From positions 1,701,501 through 1,765,500 of the forward strand of contig JASPKZ010007286.1 in NCBI GenBank assembly GCA_030220185.1: a stretch of DNA of 64,000 nucleotides, written 5' to 3'. Position numbers and translations under genes: made by a program. The notes beneath the pieces are model-generated. The model was given only the letters and a program-made list of their open reading frames with translations. It was not told where the DNA came from and searched no databases. The DNA comes from Diploptera punctata. Lineage: Eukaryota > Arthropoda > Insecta > Blattodea > Blaberidae. This document shows, piece by piece, positions 46,693 through 57,985 of this stretch; within the stretch, counting starts at the first letter, position 1, and each line of letters starts with the position of its first letter.

Positions 46693-46858
46693 TGATTACA
46701 GACTGAATTTTCTCATGTTGTAGGCCCTGATTCTTGATTCCTGCTCTCTTTGCCTCTGCAGAAAGAAACCTCATTAGTAAATTTATTGGACCAGAGGCAA
46801 AGAGAGCAGGAATCAAGAATCAGGGCCAACAACATGAAAAAATTCAGTCTGTAATCGC

Positions 46859-46887
46859 TGACGATGGGGCTAAGAAGCTCTGAAACA
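46859..46887 (+). ncRNA. Hammerhead ribozyme-like core, PLE 3 (right arm)
   Basis: CUGACGA, stem GGGCU/AGCUC, GAAAC. Frame A-D-D-G-A-K-K-L-stop. Confidence 0.55.
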
Positions 46888-46917
46888 TATATTTGACAAA
46901 AACAACTCTAAGATGTC

Positions 46918-47642
46918 TGAAGGATTTGCCATTGTTCAGCATAAATGTAACCGTTTTTTAAGAGGGCACCAATTTTTTATTTGTAATGGTGGCTATTCAT
47001 ATTTCACTCCAACAATTACTATACAGAATAAATAAAGTTCGAAATGCTGTCATACTCTCTGATTCTAAGGCAGCAATATATGCAATAAATTCACACTAAA
47101 TGAAGTCATACAAATTAAAGAGTGCTACAAAATGATTCAACAACTCCAAAAACTACAGAAAAGAATTCAATTGCAGTGGATACGTGCACATTGTGGAATT
47201 GCTGGAAATGACACTGCTGATTTTCTTGCCAAAAAAGGCTCCAATTTAATTCAGGATACTACTAAAAGCTTACCTTTCACATCCATAAAAAGAATAATTA
47301 AAAACAAATATAAAATCAAACAAAACCAAGACCTATGTAATAAAGCCAAAGACAAAAAATGGAATATTTTAGTAAAGAAGGCAGATATTATTCCAGAAAT
47401 TCCATGTAAAACTACAGTAGCAAAATTTAGACTGCTTACAGAACATGACTATTTGGCCAAACATTTATATAAAATAGGAATCTACACGAATCCAAATTGT
47501 CCTCTATGCAATAAAGATGAAGAAATGAATGAAGAACACCTACAAACCTGTGAAGTATTACCTGTTGGATCCACCATAGAGAAATATTGGAGAGCAAGAA
47601 CGCTAATGGCTTCGGTGCCAAGGCCCAGCATTTGAAAACAAC
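46918..47642 (+). mobile_element. LINE family E 3' end with RNase H domain and CCHC-type tail
   Basis: Flanked by AACAACTCTAAGATGT (46902-46917, 47643-47658). NAVILSDSKAAIYAINS near 47045-47095 and IQLQWIRAHCGIAGNDTADF near 47165-47225 are RNase H blocks of Jockey/I-type elements. Frame 47132-47635 continues with TTVAKFRLLTEHDYLAKHLY and CPLCNKDEEMNEEHLQTC. The 5' end is truncated and a frame shift separates the two RNase H blocks. Confidence 0.93.
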
Positions 47643-48039
47643 AACAACTCTAAGATGTAGGAATGAACAGACAAAATGTTTTAATTTCCTTCCATTGCTT
47701 TTTGGGATGTCCCAGAGATCTCTTCCCATGGTGTTGATAATGAAGCATTGTTTTTGGGAATCTAGAGGAGAGGATCTCATCTAACATAAGTGGTTCATCC
47801 AGTTGTTATGATAATTCTGTACAAAATGGAACATTGGTTCCAGACCAAGCTCTTTCATGATTTCCTCATTAAGTTTATGGTCCCATTTTATATATCCTGC
47901 AGCGTGTCTCATACATCTCATTTTGTTTTCCTCCATTTGTTCAATGTCCATGCCTCATTGCCATAACATAGAACAAGTCTTGCCAAGATCTTGTATAGGC
48001 ATATTCTTGTGCTTATAAGTACAAGGGAAGGTTTCATTA

Positions 48040-48349
48040 TATTTGAAGTGAAAAATTATACGCTTAGACTAGGGTTCGAACCCAGGACCTTCTGCTCTCT
48101 AGGCAAAGGCTCTACCAAGTGAGCTATCTGAGCAAACTCCAATCTAAATGCAAATTTTTCTTTTATATATGATGTAAATTCCCTGTTAGCTTTTATAAGA
48201 GAAAAATTTGTTCAGATAGCTCACTCGGTAGAGCATTTGCCTAGAGTGCAAAAGGTCATGGGTTCTGCCCCAGTCTGAGCATATAATTTTTCTCCTCAAA
48301 TGTAATTTATCCATCATTGAGATGTATGAAATGGATAATAAAAACATCA
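48040..48349. mobile_element. tRNA-bearing inverted dimer inserted in the LINE
   Basis: Flanked by AAGGTTTCATTA (48028-48039) and AAGGTTTCGTTA (48350-48361). Minus tRNA-like at about 48060-48133, plus tRNA-like at about 48210-48280, and the shared spacer (tttatccatcattgagatgt) on the right. Confidence 0.85.
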
Positions 48350-48759
48350 AAGGTTTCGTTACTTTGTTAATTATTCCCATAGTTTTGGAGTATTTTACAA
48401 TTTTTCTTCCTGTATCCATATCAACATTGAATGTTAACTTACAGCTGAGGTATGTAAAATCATTAACTCTTTCTAAAAGTTTGTTTCCCAAACATTACTG
48501 GGACTTTTGTTTTCTCCGTATTTATTTCCATGTTATATTTTTTCCCAATAATATCCATATTATGTGTGGAGTATTGTAATCATTTTCACTGAGTGATATT
48601 ATCACAAGGTCATCTGCAAAAATAAGTGAATCTAGTTTTAAATTTCTGTTTATTTGGAAGTAACCATGTTGTATTTCTCTCCATTCTTGGATAATTTTAT
48701 TTGCATGTATTGTAAACAAATTCTGATGTTCTGTTGTTAGTTTTAACTGCAGTTAGAGT

Positions 48760-49745
48760 AGTTACAGGGCGATCCCCTCAGCCCGAACTCTTTAATGTAC
48801 TCACACATGATGTCATAGAGGCAGTAAACAAAGAAACACAGCAGGTAACAGTATACATGTATGCAGATGATATGGCGATTGCCTCAAGCAATAGGATAGA
48901 GCTACAGAAAGCGATGGATGCCCTCCAAGTGTGGGCAGAAGAAAACAAACTGACTATAAATGAAGATAAGACAGAATATGTCGTATTTCGGAAAGGAGGT
49001 AGACTAGAGGCAAACAAGGAAATCTACTACAAAGGAAAACCACTGAGGAAAGTCAACACATATAAATATCTAGGGATCACGATCCAAACAAATGGGAAAT
49101 CATTCACATTACACATAAAAAAGGAGACTGATAGAAGCAGTGAGGGCCATAAACGATATAAAGAACATACAAGCCCTATCACTCAAAACAGCAATGAGAT
49201 TATTCGAGGCCAAAATACTACCGGCGGCAACGTACGGACTGGAAATAATATGGGAACGGATAACGGAGAGACAGCTGGAGAGCCTGGAAAATCTGAAAGC
49301 CAGATACCTAAAGAGAGTGATGGGGTTATCAAAATATACCCCATCCAGGCTGTCATATGTGATGACTAGAGAAACATTCCTGCTTCAAGACCTGATGCTG
49401 AAATTCTTGTTACCCACAACAGAGGCAGCAGTAAAGGTACTACACAACAGAAGGAGAAAACAAGACTAGATCTGGGACGAATTCTACTCCACAGAGGCGA
49501 TGGCAAACAACAACTGGATGTATCCCAACTACGAGCTGCGACACCTGGTGACCAGGATGGCGGTACACGGTTTCCACCAGAGAATATGCACCAAGAAGAC
49601 ATATCACGTACCAGAAGACACATGCGTATGCGAGATGTGCAAGGAAAGATGTGACCGATACCACATCACAGTGTGTAAAAACAGAAAGAAATCCATAAGT
49701 GAATATGCACGGGACAAATAAAACAAAACAATACACAATGTGTGA
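48760..49745 (+). mobile_element. LINE family F: reverse transcriptase end and zinc-finger C-terminus
   Basis: QPELFNVLTHDVIEAVNKET, VYMYADDMAIASSNRIELQK (YADD near 48860), NKLTINEDKTEYVVFRKGGR, NTYKYLGITIQTNGKSFTLH. A frameshift follows near 49125. Then RAINDIKNIQALSLKTAMRL, LPAATYGLEIIWERITERQL, and a C-terminal CVCEMCKERCDRYHITVC motif (49500-49721). Only about two frame breaks, so it is a fairly young copy. Confidence 0.88.
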
Positions 49746-50000
49746 ACATTCTCATTATTATTATATAAATTATTTATAATCTGTTATGGCAGGTTATTCT
49801 GTACAAAATTTTTATAACAATTGATCTCTATTTAGTCTGTCAAAAGCTTTCTTAAAATCAATGAATACAAGATTGGTTTCGATATTACATTTCTTTATGT
49901 TTTTCTATTAATAATTTCATTGAAAAATACACCATAATAGCATGATCGTCTTTGTTACACCTATGGTAGCTATTTTAGGGCATAAAGGACCTTTGGAACA

Positions 50001-51060
50001 TGGATTACTAGTGACGGTAAGATAGCGTGTGATTTACCTACGGATTATGTTAGCCGAGCGGTATGGCTGATGACTTTATAGTAGAGGGTATTCGAGACAG
50101 ATAAATAACTAATTAAATAACCATCTATATTTAAAAATTATAAGAACAAATGATTACAAATAAATAAATTAACCTAACTTAGTCTAATCCATAATCATGG
50201 GGGGGAAAGAGAGAGAGTTTAGACTGCGGTATTAATCAACCCACATTTCGTGACGAATATTACTTCATACTACTTAAATTTATGTCTACTTCTATCCATC
50301 TTGATTTTATTATAAAGGCCCCCAAAATCCTATTAAGAATAACATGTGTGGAACTCACCAGAGCCGTTACTGCTTTAACCACTCCATTTTCAACACTGCC
50401 GTCCATGTCTCTCTAACTTTTATTACTACTCTCTGAAGGCCTAACTGTAATCTCTCTCTCTTTCACCAAGCATAGTAAGTTCATAGGCCCTAGCGGTACA
50501 TTTGTCCTGTCTGTCTTTTGGGATGTGAAAACCCTGACTTTCTCAGCCTTAGGCTTCGTGTCCGAACCTTCTCTTCCTAACTGTATGTTGATTTGGTAGA
50601 GATGTGAATTTAGACCTTTATTACCAAAGGCAAATCTGATTATCTAGTAATGTTTTTCCCAGTCTCTAATATAGTTTGACATTCTTTTATATCCTGTTAC
50701 TGTATGAATAATGATTCCAACTAGACCAATTTCCTATGAAAACTTTAATATTAATAATATTAAAATAATTAATTAAAATATCTAGTCCTGTTTATAACAG
50801 TCTTTTTTGGCAACCATCTTATTCTTCACGAAGTTTGTTGTTATCATATTTGTTCAATTTATTTTTTATAATATTTCTATATATTTTATGATCAGTGTTT
50901 AACAAACAATAATGCCTCAAAAAATTGAGAGAATTAAAAAGTTCTCCTTTTATATTAGTATTACCATAGATTTTGTTGAGCTTGTTGGAATCTCTCTTTC
51001 CGATCCCATATTAAATTCAGATAAAAAGAAATCTGTGTAAAAAAGTTAGGACAGATATGT
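50001..51060. other. No gene; a short tRNA-Leu/Ser-like fragment at about 50046-50100
   Basis: gttagccgagcggtatggct resembles a class II tRNA A box and gggtattcgagac a B box, possibly a truncated SINE. The rest (GA-rich 50200-50215, AT-rich) is unrecognised. Confidence 0.35.
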
Positions 51061-51061
51061 T

Positions 51062-51790
51062 TCAATAATTACACTGGTCAACATGATTTTTGTCTCATGA
51101 GTACCAATAGTTGTACTTAATGCAGTTTTTTATCGTGTTTTCAAATATGTATTCTGAATTTCTCCATCACCCACAGTTTTTTTTATTTCAGTTTCAATTA
51201 ATGGATTTAAATAATTATTTTTTAAATAAACATTTTTTCGTCCATTTGGCCATTGTAAAATAAAACCAAATAAGCTAACTCAAATGGTTTCAGCAATGGA
51301 AATTCAAATATGTATTCGGAATTTCTCCATCACCCACAGTTTTTTTATTATTATTTCGGTTTCAATTAATGGATTTAAATAATTATCTTTTTAATAAACA
51401 TTTTTTCGTCCATTTGTCCATTGTAAAATGAAACTAAATAAGCTAACTCAAATGGTTTCAGCAATGGAAAAGAGATATCAAGGCAAATGGAATCCTAATG
51501 TGCTGGCCGATTATTGTTGGACCATCAAGAGGGATATCCACAGGCAAAATATAGCAGAAAATCGTAATTTCTTACTTTCTATTTGAGTTCGAATATTGTG
51601 TAGTTATGAATGTAGAAAATGTAGTGTTTGAAATTATAAACTCCTTGCTCTCGGAAACCTTGCGTGATGGAGAAAAAATTATATCATATTTGAATTCAGG
51701 AGAAAAATACTATCAGAATCACATATTTTTCTTTCTGAAACAAAAAAAAGTTTCTTTTTTGTTGCTCAGTGTTATATTATTTAGTGCATT
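51062..51790 (+). repeat. Unclassified dispersed element X, copy 2, with internal duplication
   Basis: Matches 35202-35770. A segment (caaatatgtattcggaattt ... taaacattttttcgtccatt) is repeated at 51142 and 51307. Confidence 0.65.
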
Positions 51791-51959
51791 ATGGTAACTG
51801 GATGGTAGTTTGTGTTTCATTTGTTACCACAAAGAGTTTATCTTCCATAATAGTATAATTTGCAAAATTATGATTTACTGGTAATATAGGAGGATTTGTA
51901 GTGTGAGACCATACATTTTGAAAGTAATGTCTTAAGATAAGCAACATCTGAAGATGATT

Positions 51960-52640
51960 TACAATGGTCAGTACATAGTTTAAATTTGATAGCCCAGAAA
52001 TATTCAATGGAAATATCTACCAATAAAACTAAAATAATGGCCTTTTGTGGAAAATCCCCAATACCAAGCAAAATTTGTTTAAATAACAAAATTTTGGAGA
52101 GAGTTAATGAGTTTACTTATTTGGGATATAAACTCTCTTTTGTTGAAAATTTGGATTTACCAGAGAAAATTGTGAAATTCAACAAATCAATGGGAATCAT
52201 TAGTAGAGTTTTAAAACCTTCATTAGTGCAAAAATCAACTCGTACTCGTCTTTATCAAATAATGGCTCGACCAGTCCTATGTTATGGGAGTGAAGCGTGG
52301 ACTATAAGGACGAGAGATGAAAGCAGACTAACAGCTTGTGAGATGAGATTTATGCGCCGAACAGCTGGCTACACCAAATGGGATCGAAAGAAAAATGTAG
52401 AAATCCTTCAAGAACTTAATGTGTCACCAATACTGGACTACATCTCCAGATATCAGCTAAACTGGAAGGAACATGTCTCAAGAATGGCTAGATCCAGGAT
52501 CCCCAAGGCAATAATGAACTACTGTCCAAATGGGAAACGGTCACTTGGTCGACCTATGAAAAGATGGCACGAAAACCGCTTTCTCAGGCCGTAACAGTTC
52601 TCTAGGACTAATACCTGGCAGGATGATGATGTCTTAAGAT
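51960..52640 (+). mobile_element. LINE family C 3' end
   Basis: One open frame 51986-52594: MEISTNKTKIMAFCGKSPIP, NEFTYLGYKLSFVENLDLPE, ARPVLCYGSEAWTIRTRDES, RFMRRTAGYTKWDRKKNVEI, GKRSLGRPMKRWHENRFLRP, then a GATGATGATG tail. Confidence 0.9.
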
Positions 52641-52714
52641 ACAGACCAAATTAATATCATCTACCCACTTAATATGGATCCAGTCTTTGCTTAAGTTTCT
52701 TCGAGTAATAGGAA

Positions 52715-52800
52715 GTCCCCTGGGTTGGTTACCAGCCATCCACAGAGCAAGACTAGTGGTAGGGCTGCTACCTTATAGCCTCTAGTCAGGCATTCAAAAT
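52715..52800 (+). repeat. Dispersed repeat Y, inverted partner at 61265-61345
   Basis: ctggttggttaccagccatc / gggctgctaccttatagcct. The inverse occurs at 61270-61345 (aggctataagatggcagccc). Both lie beside LINE C 3' ends. Confidence 0.6.
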
Positions 52801-53007
52801 ATGGAATTTCCTCCATATTTGATGGAACGGTTATACCGCCGTGACTCGGTCCCCATTACCTCGTTTAATATGGATCCAAAGTATGAAAACTGCAATTGGT
52901 AGCATTGAAACACGTATTTCTAAATAATATGTTTAGAAAAAAAATTACTGAATAGAATTTGAAAATGTAGTCCATCATTGCTACAAGTAATTATAGTTAC
53001 AGTACTC

Positions 53008-53575
53008 TAATTATTAAATTAATATTAAGAAGCTAAAGTTATTACTATGATTGAAATTAGTAAATTAATGTACACAACTAAACTAGTGTAATCAATGGTA
53101 AAGAGAAAAACTTTTGCCTGGACTAGGAATAGAATCCTGAACCTTCAGCTTTCTGTGTTGACGCTTTGACAACTGAGCTAATTCAGGCTACATTCCCATC
53201 CAAGCATAAATCCTCCCTTTACCTTACTCTCTTGGTCCCACATTCAATGCAATGAATCATCATTCATAAATACACAATGAATGGCTTCTACATTAAGAAG
53301 ACATGAAGGGACTCCACACAGCTATAGCATTATTTATTAAATTAATATTAAGAAGCTAAAGCTATTACTTTGATTGAAATTAGTAAATTAATGAACACAA
53401 CTAAACTATTGTATTCAATGGTAAAGAGAGAGTAAGGTAAAGGGAGGATTTATGCTTGTATGGGAATGTAGCCTGAATTAGCTCAGTGGTCAAAGCATCA
53501 GCACAGAAAGCTGAAGGTTTGGGGTTTGATTCCCGGTTCAGCCAAAAAATGTTTTCCTTACCATTGATTACAGTA
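53008..53575. mobile_element. tRNA-bearing inverted repeat with 95-bp direct repeats
   Basis: ttaaattaatattaagaagc ... caatggtaaagaga occurs at 53010-53103 and 53333-53427. Minus tRNA-like at 53117-53191 and plus tRNA-like at 53468-53540 (attagctcagtggtcaaagc; gggtttgattcccggttcag). Confidence 0.75.
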
Positions 53576-53584
53576 GTTTAGTAA

Positions 53585-54300
53585 CTTTATATTAAATTAA
53601 TGTTGGGAAGTAAACATTATGAGGTATAATCATTCAAATTCATCGGAGAACATTTTGTTTAAACAACTCACCTCATAGGATTCATGCTTCCATGATACCA
53701 CGGTTTCCAACATAGTCATGTTCATCCTCAGCCGTAACTCCGACTGACGAAATTCTTTGGCCATCAACTGTTCATCTTCAGTGGTGCCATCTAGGGTTGA
53801 ATTTATGAACTTCCAAATAAAAGTAATTTCGTTAGGGATATCAAAATTCATTGATCTATCTTTATTTTTCTGAATGTATATTTTCTCCCAAACTGTCAAT
53901 TCCAAATGCTTTCTCTACTTGTTTTAAAAGTTTAGCTTCTCTTCCAATTTTATGATGTTCTAATAAACTATGTGCAGCAATTGCAGATTTTTCAATTTCA
54001 CAATTTTTAATATTTCTGAAATGTTCTTTTGTACGAGTTTCTAAATTCCTTTTTGTTTTTCCTATATAAACTGTCCTAGACAGTAAGAAATCTGGAATTT
54101 ATCAAAATAAGTTGTAAAGATTGCAATAAAGTTTCTAAAGGAAAAACAAAAAGGAATTTAGAAACTCGTACAAAAGAACATTTCAGAAATATTAAAAATT
54201 GTGCAATTGAAAAATCTGCAATTGCTGCACATAGTTTAGTAGAACATCATAAAATTGGAAGAGAAGCTAAACTTTTAAAACAAGTAGAGAAGCCTTTGGA
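53585..54300. mobile_element. PLE subfamily 2 inverted dimer with GIY-YIG coding in both arms
   Basis: Left arm minus (53585-54072) has the tail [40 protein letters not shown] and SAIAAHS-like codons. Right arm plus (54080-54300) has, over several frames, SGIYQ..LK and CK.C.K, then ETRTKEHFRNIKNC, EKSAIAAHSLVEHHKIGREA. Centre near 54072. Confidence 0.8.
53703..53731 (-). ncRNA. Hammerhead-like core, PLE 2
   Basis: CUGAGGA, stem ACAU/AUGU, GAAAC. A U-to-G change turns the in-frame UGA stop into GGA. Confidence 0.48.
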
Positions 54301-54438
54301 CATGAAACATTTTTATTTTTCTCTTTTATCCCCTTACTTTTTTAAGAATGCTGTAAGTCGTAAGCATGATTTTTTCTTGTATTAATTTATGAAGACAACT
54401 ATACTCTATTTTGTTGACATACAAATATAAAAATTTTA

Positions 54439-54576
54439 TTGTGGAATGCAGGCTTTCATGGCCGGTAATCATGGTATTAAAAGATTCCGGGCTATGTGGC
54501 TGTGGTCATAACTGGCGTTTCTTGGAAGAACGCCAGTTATAGACCACGGCCACATAGCCCGGAATCTTTTAATACC
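54439..54576. mobile_element. PLE subfamily 6 short inverted dimer
   Basis: Flanked by ATAAAAATTTTA (54427-54438, 54577-54588). Arms meet at ggcgtttcttggaagaacgcc, i.e. just 3' of where the ribozyme core would be. Confidence 0.92.
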
Positions 54577-54817
54577 ATAAAAATTTTAATTCAATACACT
54601 GCTCAGTGATTAATGATAATGAATTGGTAAAAATAATATAAATATCAACTATTTAAATAGAATTATGATAACCTTTCAACCTAAGGTAATTAAACTATAT
54701 TTTTGGCGGACTTAATAATGTACACTTTCTTCGTACCGAGCTCTGTGTTGTTTAGATGCAATATTAGACTTCAAGCAAATAAAATACATATTAGCATAAT
54801 TATCATAGATTTTTTGT

Positions 54818-54820
<3 letters not shown>

Positions 54821-54852
<32 letters not shown>
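54821..54852. repeat. (AAT)n microsatellite
   Basis: About ten AAT repeats. Confidence 0.95.
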
Positions 54853-55062
54853 CACATATTGGATTTTCAAAACTTTTTTTCAAATATTAATACTGTATAT
54901 TTAACATCAATTGTAAAAGAAATTTCATATTAGTTATGATAAAAATATTTTAAAAGTATCAAGACTTTAAATTAAGAATATGAGATTCCAGTTCTTACCT
55001 TCTATTTCCCCCCCCCCATCTAACTACAGCTCAGTTTTTTTATAGCAGCTGTTATCTATATA

Positions 55063-56154
55063 CAGTGATATCAGTTTAGTAGTGGAAGGCAGATGCGATT
55101 TCACTATACATTGCTGACGCATTCGCGGCGGGGAATGGACAGCTTAGGATCGCGGTGATACAACCACACTCATTTTCGTAACTATTTTACAAATTGTCAT
55201 ACTTACCAACTTTATTGAAGCAGGTATTGGAACTATTCACCTCCGTTGTCCATACATTTTTTGACACCTCTTTATAAAATTTGTTGTCTATATTATGGAC
55301 TCTTGAACGTGATGGAATTTTTACAGCCGGGAATCGTGTTTCAAAATGTCTTCGTACTTGGCTGGCAGACTGAGTTAATAAATATTGTTCATAAATAAAT
55401 ACATGTTGTTCAGTAGAAAAATTATTAGACATTATACAGTTTACACTCATGCACACGAGATTCACTTTACACTTATGTTTTATAAGATCATCATCATCAT
55501 CATCATAGTACAATCACGAATTTAGGCCATTTGTTGACCTTTTTCGGCCTCAAGAGAAACACCATCCAGAAGACTTTTGAGTGGACGTCCTGGTCTTCTT
55601 CTTCCTGCAAGTTGATATCTTAACATTTGTTTGGGTATTCTGTGATCTTCCATTCGATGAACATGTTGCATCCATCTTGACTTATAATCAGAAATTTTGT
55701 TTTCTAAAGACTCCATGTGTAATTCTTCTAAGATGTCTTCATTTTTTTTTTGTGATCTAGTAGTGTGTATCCTGCAGTCCTCCGAAGATATCTCATTTCA
55801 GCAGATCTAAGTCTCTGTATATCCTTCTGTTTCAACGTCCATACTTCGCTACCATACAAAAGAGTTGGAAGAGCCAGTGTTTTATACACTTTCAGTCTGT
55901 GTAAGATACAAATTTTAAAATTGAAATAACGTATACACATGTCATTCAGTTTACATTATACACATGTCATTTAGTTCACAAGGAAAATCAATCGAGCACC
56001 TTATCTACTTGAGGTACACTATCTGACTGTGGCTGTGAACTCGTAAACTGCTGAGTCAGCGCACATTTCAGGTCCCGTGCCTGCACGTGTAAGCCTTCGT
56101 TATCGCACAGCACAAACCCCACATCTGCCTTCCATTACTAAACTGATCTCATTG
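55063..56154 (-). mobile_element. Mariner/Tc1-like transposon M3 hosting LINE A
   Basis: Termini CAGTGATATCAGTTTAGTAG and inverse (ctaaactgatctcattg), each next to TA. Minus-strand N-terminus MSNNFSTEQHVFIYEQYLLT, QSASQVRRHFETRFPAVKIP (DUF4817-type HTH) at 55260-55435. The DDE part is absent, so this is a deletion derivative. Confidence 0.8.
55489..55925 (-). mobile_element. LINE family A 3' end inserted in M3
   Basis: [74 protein letters not shown], tail of ATG repeats at 55490. Confidence 0.88.
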
Positions 56155-56159
56155 TATAT

Positions 56160-57150
56160 TGTTCCAGTTCATTCATATTTCTTAAATCTTCTGCTAATCT
56201 GATCTTCCCACCTGTATCTTAGTCTTCCCAGTATTTTTTTTTTCCTAATTTCATGTTGTTAGTCTCTTATTTCCCATTCTTTTCATATGTCCATATCACT
56301 TTTTTTTTATTGTTCATCTATTTATAATTTTATCATTCTCATGAAAGTTATTAATCTTTTTATTTTCTATAACATTCCTCTCTATCTCTTTATTACTTTG
56401 TATCAAGTTACATAACATTCTGTTATAAGAGGATGTATTTTTGTAATTCTGCATGCCACTTCAATTTGATATACCAGGCCAATCTGATTTACATTGCTAT
56501 AATGTTGGCTGTGTACAAAAGTTTGGATTGTGTTGAATTGCACTAATGCCTTTAGAATTGAGTTGGGTTTCTGAATGCGCCTACAAAGTAAATGCATTGA
56601 GAAACTCATTAATCAGCTGAGGTGCTCTCAAAGTATACGTATGATTGTTAATAATCCCGCCATAATTTGCATTTTTAAAATCTTACGCTGTAGTATTTTT
56701 CAGTATAGGTGATTTTTTTTTTACCATATGGTAGGCGTTCATAAATGAGGCCACAACATTGTGGTTTTGGTTATGAACTCCGATACATTCATACCAGTCT
56801 GTGATATGCGCGTGGGTTCAGTAAAGTTTTGCAATAATTAGTATACCATACTTGCTTGTTAGTGTATATAGGTAAAGCGTAGATACATAGAGTACAATGA
56901 TTTTTTAATGTATTTTCTACTGCAACTTGGTTTTCAAAAGCTGGATTGATTAGTTTTGTTTCTTATACAAACACAGAACAGTATTGAAAATGTACAGATA
57001 ATGGTTTTATATAATACGTGTATACCAGTCCTTGTTCGTATATACATTTCAATAAGTAGTGCATTCTCAAGAAATTGTTCAAATATAAATGACTTTGAAT
57101 TGCAGATTGTGTTTATTTCATCTTTCTGCCCTTCTTATCCTCATTTTCAA
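56160..57150. other. No gene recognised
   Basis: AT-rich DNA. Frames at 56403-56609 and 56956-57150 have no recognised motif. Confidence 0.4.
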
Positions 57151-57184
57151 CTATTAGGGTCAGTTTTACCAACAGAGGTAACTG

Positions 57185-57895
57185 TTTTGTTTATTTATTT
57201 CTTGACTCACCTCATACTTCTTAACTCCCTTGCAGGTCGGCCGCGGTGGACTAGTGGTTATGCTCCTTGCCTCTGGTCCCAAGGGTCACGGGTTCAAACC
57301 TGGCCGGGGTCGATGGATTTTTTAGGACGGAAAAATCCAAGGAGCAAGTCCTCCAGGAGGGACTTTAAGCCGTGGGTCCTGAGTCTGAAGATTTTCAGGC
57401 TTGTAAAAAATCCTTAAGCCTGATTGAAAAGGCCTCTAAGCAAAATTTACCGAATTTTCCCATCCTAGTACTACCTTGGTTTCCTAGATGGCAGTATGAG
57501 GCGGAACGCTGACCACGGACCACTCAAAATGACATCTATACGAAAACAAGTGTAACTAAATTAGTATGGTTCAAATTCTTCCCTGTAGGGGGAGAGCGCC
57601 TAAATTTCTGTAAAGGGAAAACATGGGCTTACAATACAATGCAAACTCCCTTGCATATCTAGATTTCATGACTGTATTTGTGACATTCTCAATGCTGTTC
57701 ACGTTCACAACTGACGTCCAATGGTCTCCTCAATGGTCAGGAGAGGAGCCCATTGGAAGTCAGTTGTGAACGTGAACAGCATTGAGAATGTCACAAATAC
57801 AGTGACGAAATCTAGATATGCAAGGGAGTCAAGAAATAAATAAATAAAATTAAAATAAACCTCATGGCGTTATTTCCTACCTACATAATTTAATA
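57185..57895. mobile_element. PLE subfamily 11 inverted dimer hosting SINE 2
   Basis: Flanked by AGAGGTAACTG (57174-57184, 57896-57906). Arms meet near 57733 (caatggtctcctcaatggtc). The core is SIENVTNTVT with hairpin GUCAC/GUGAC and GAAAUC. The right arm lacks 19 nt including gtatgaggtgag. Confidence 0.9.
57235..57643 (+). mobile_element. SINE family 2, full length
   Basis: Flanked by AACTCCCTTGCA (57223-57234, 57644-57655). tRNA-like head ggccgcggtggactagtggt and gggttcaaacc, 3' end acatgggcttacaatacaat. Confidence 0.95.
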
Positions 57896-57985
57896 AGAGG
57901 TAACTGTATTACGCCAGTTTAAGCCATGCATTATACACAAGGAAAACTGGCGTAATACAGTTACTTCTGTTGGTGAAACCGACCC

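Larger units (their letters stand above)
46601..47690. mobile_element. PLE subfamily 3 inverted dimer hosting LINE E
   Basis: Left arm minus (to about 46780) and right arm plus (46780-46917, 47643-47690) share cagattgaatttt..., caacatgagaaaattcag and gacaaaaacaactctaagat. The downstream box is AAGATGTAAGAATG, not GAGGTRAG. Confidence 0.8.
47700..50000 (-). mobile_element. LINE (family C relative), one element split by two insertions
   Basis: In minus-strand order: NLVFIDFKKAFDRLNRDQLL (RT motif A, about 49815-49880), then after LINE F FTIHANKIIQEWREIQHGYF and LDSLIFADDLVIISLSEND (YADD box, 48520-48720), LLERVNDFTYLSCKLTFNVD (48330-48490), then after a tRNA-bearing insertion MKPSLVLISTRICLYKILAR and LVLCYGNEAWTL (47930-48035). 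Many stops. Confidence 0.78.
57157..57985. mobile_element. Small foldback element (Harbinger-type ends) split by PLE 11
   Basis: GGGTCAGTTTTACCAACAG ... (57157) and its inverse ending GACCC (57985). With the insertion removed the element is about 110 bp, with 40-bp inverted arms around aagccatgcattatacacaa. Left flank TTA, right flank TCA. Confidence 0.72.

Noticed and set aside
48028..48361. 8-bp duplication (AAGGTTTC) as a sign of a hAT transposon
   Set aside because: The match extends to 12 bp with one mismatch and the insert is a tRNA-bearing dimer without hAT ends.
57820..57850. Loss of gtatgaggtgag in one PLE 11 arm as a processed splice event
   Set aside because: The missing 19 nt are bounded by GAG direct repeats, so a simple deletion explains it.
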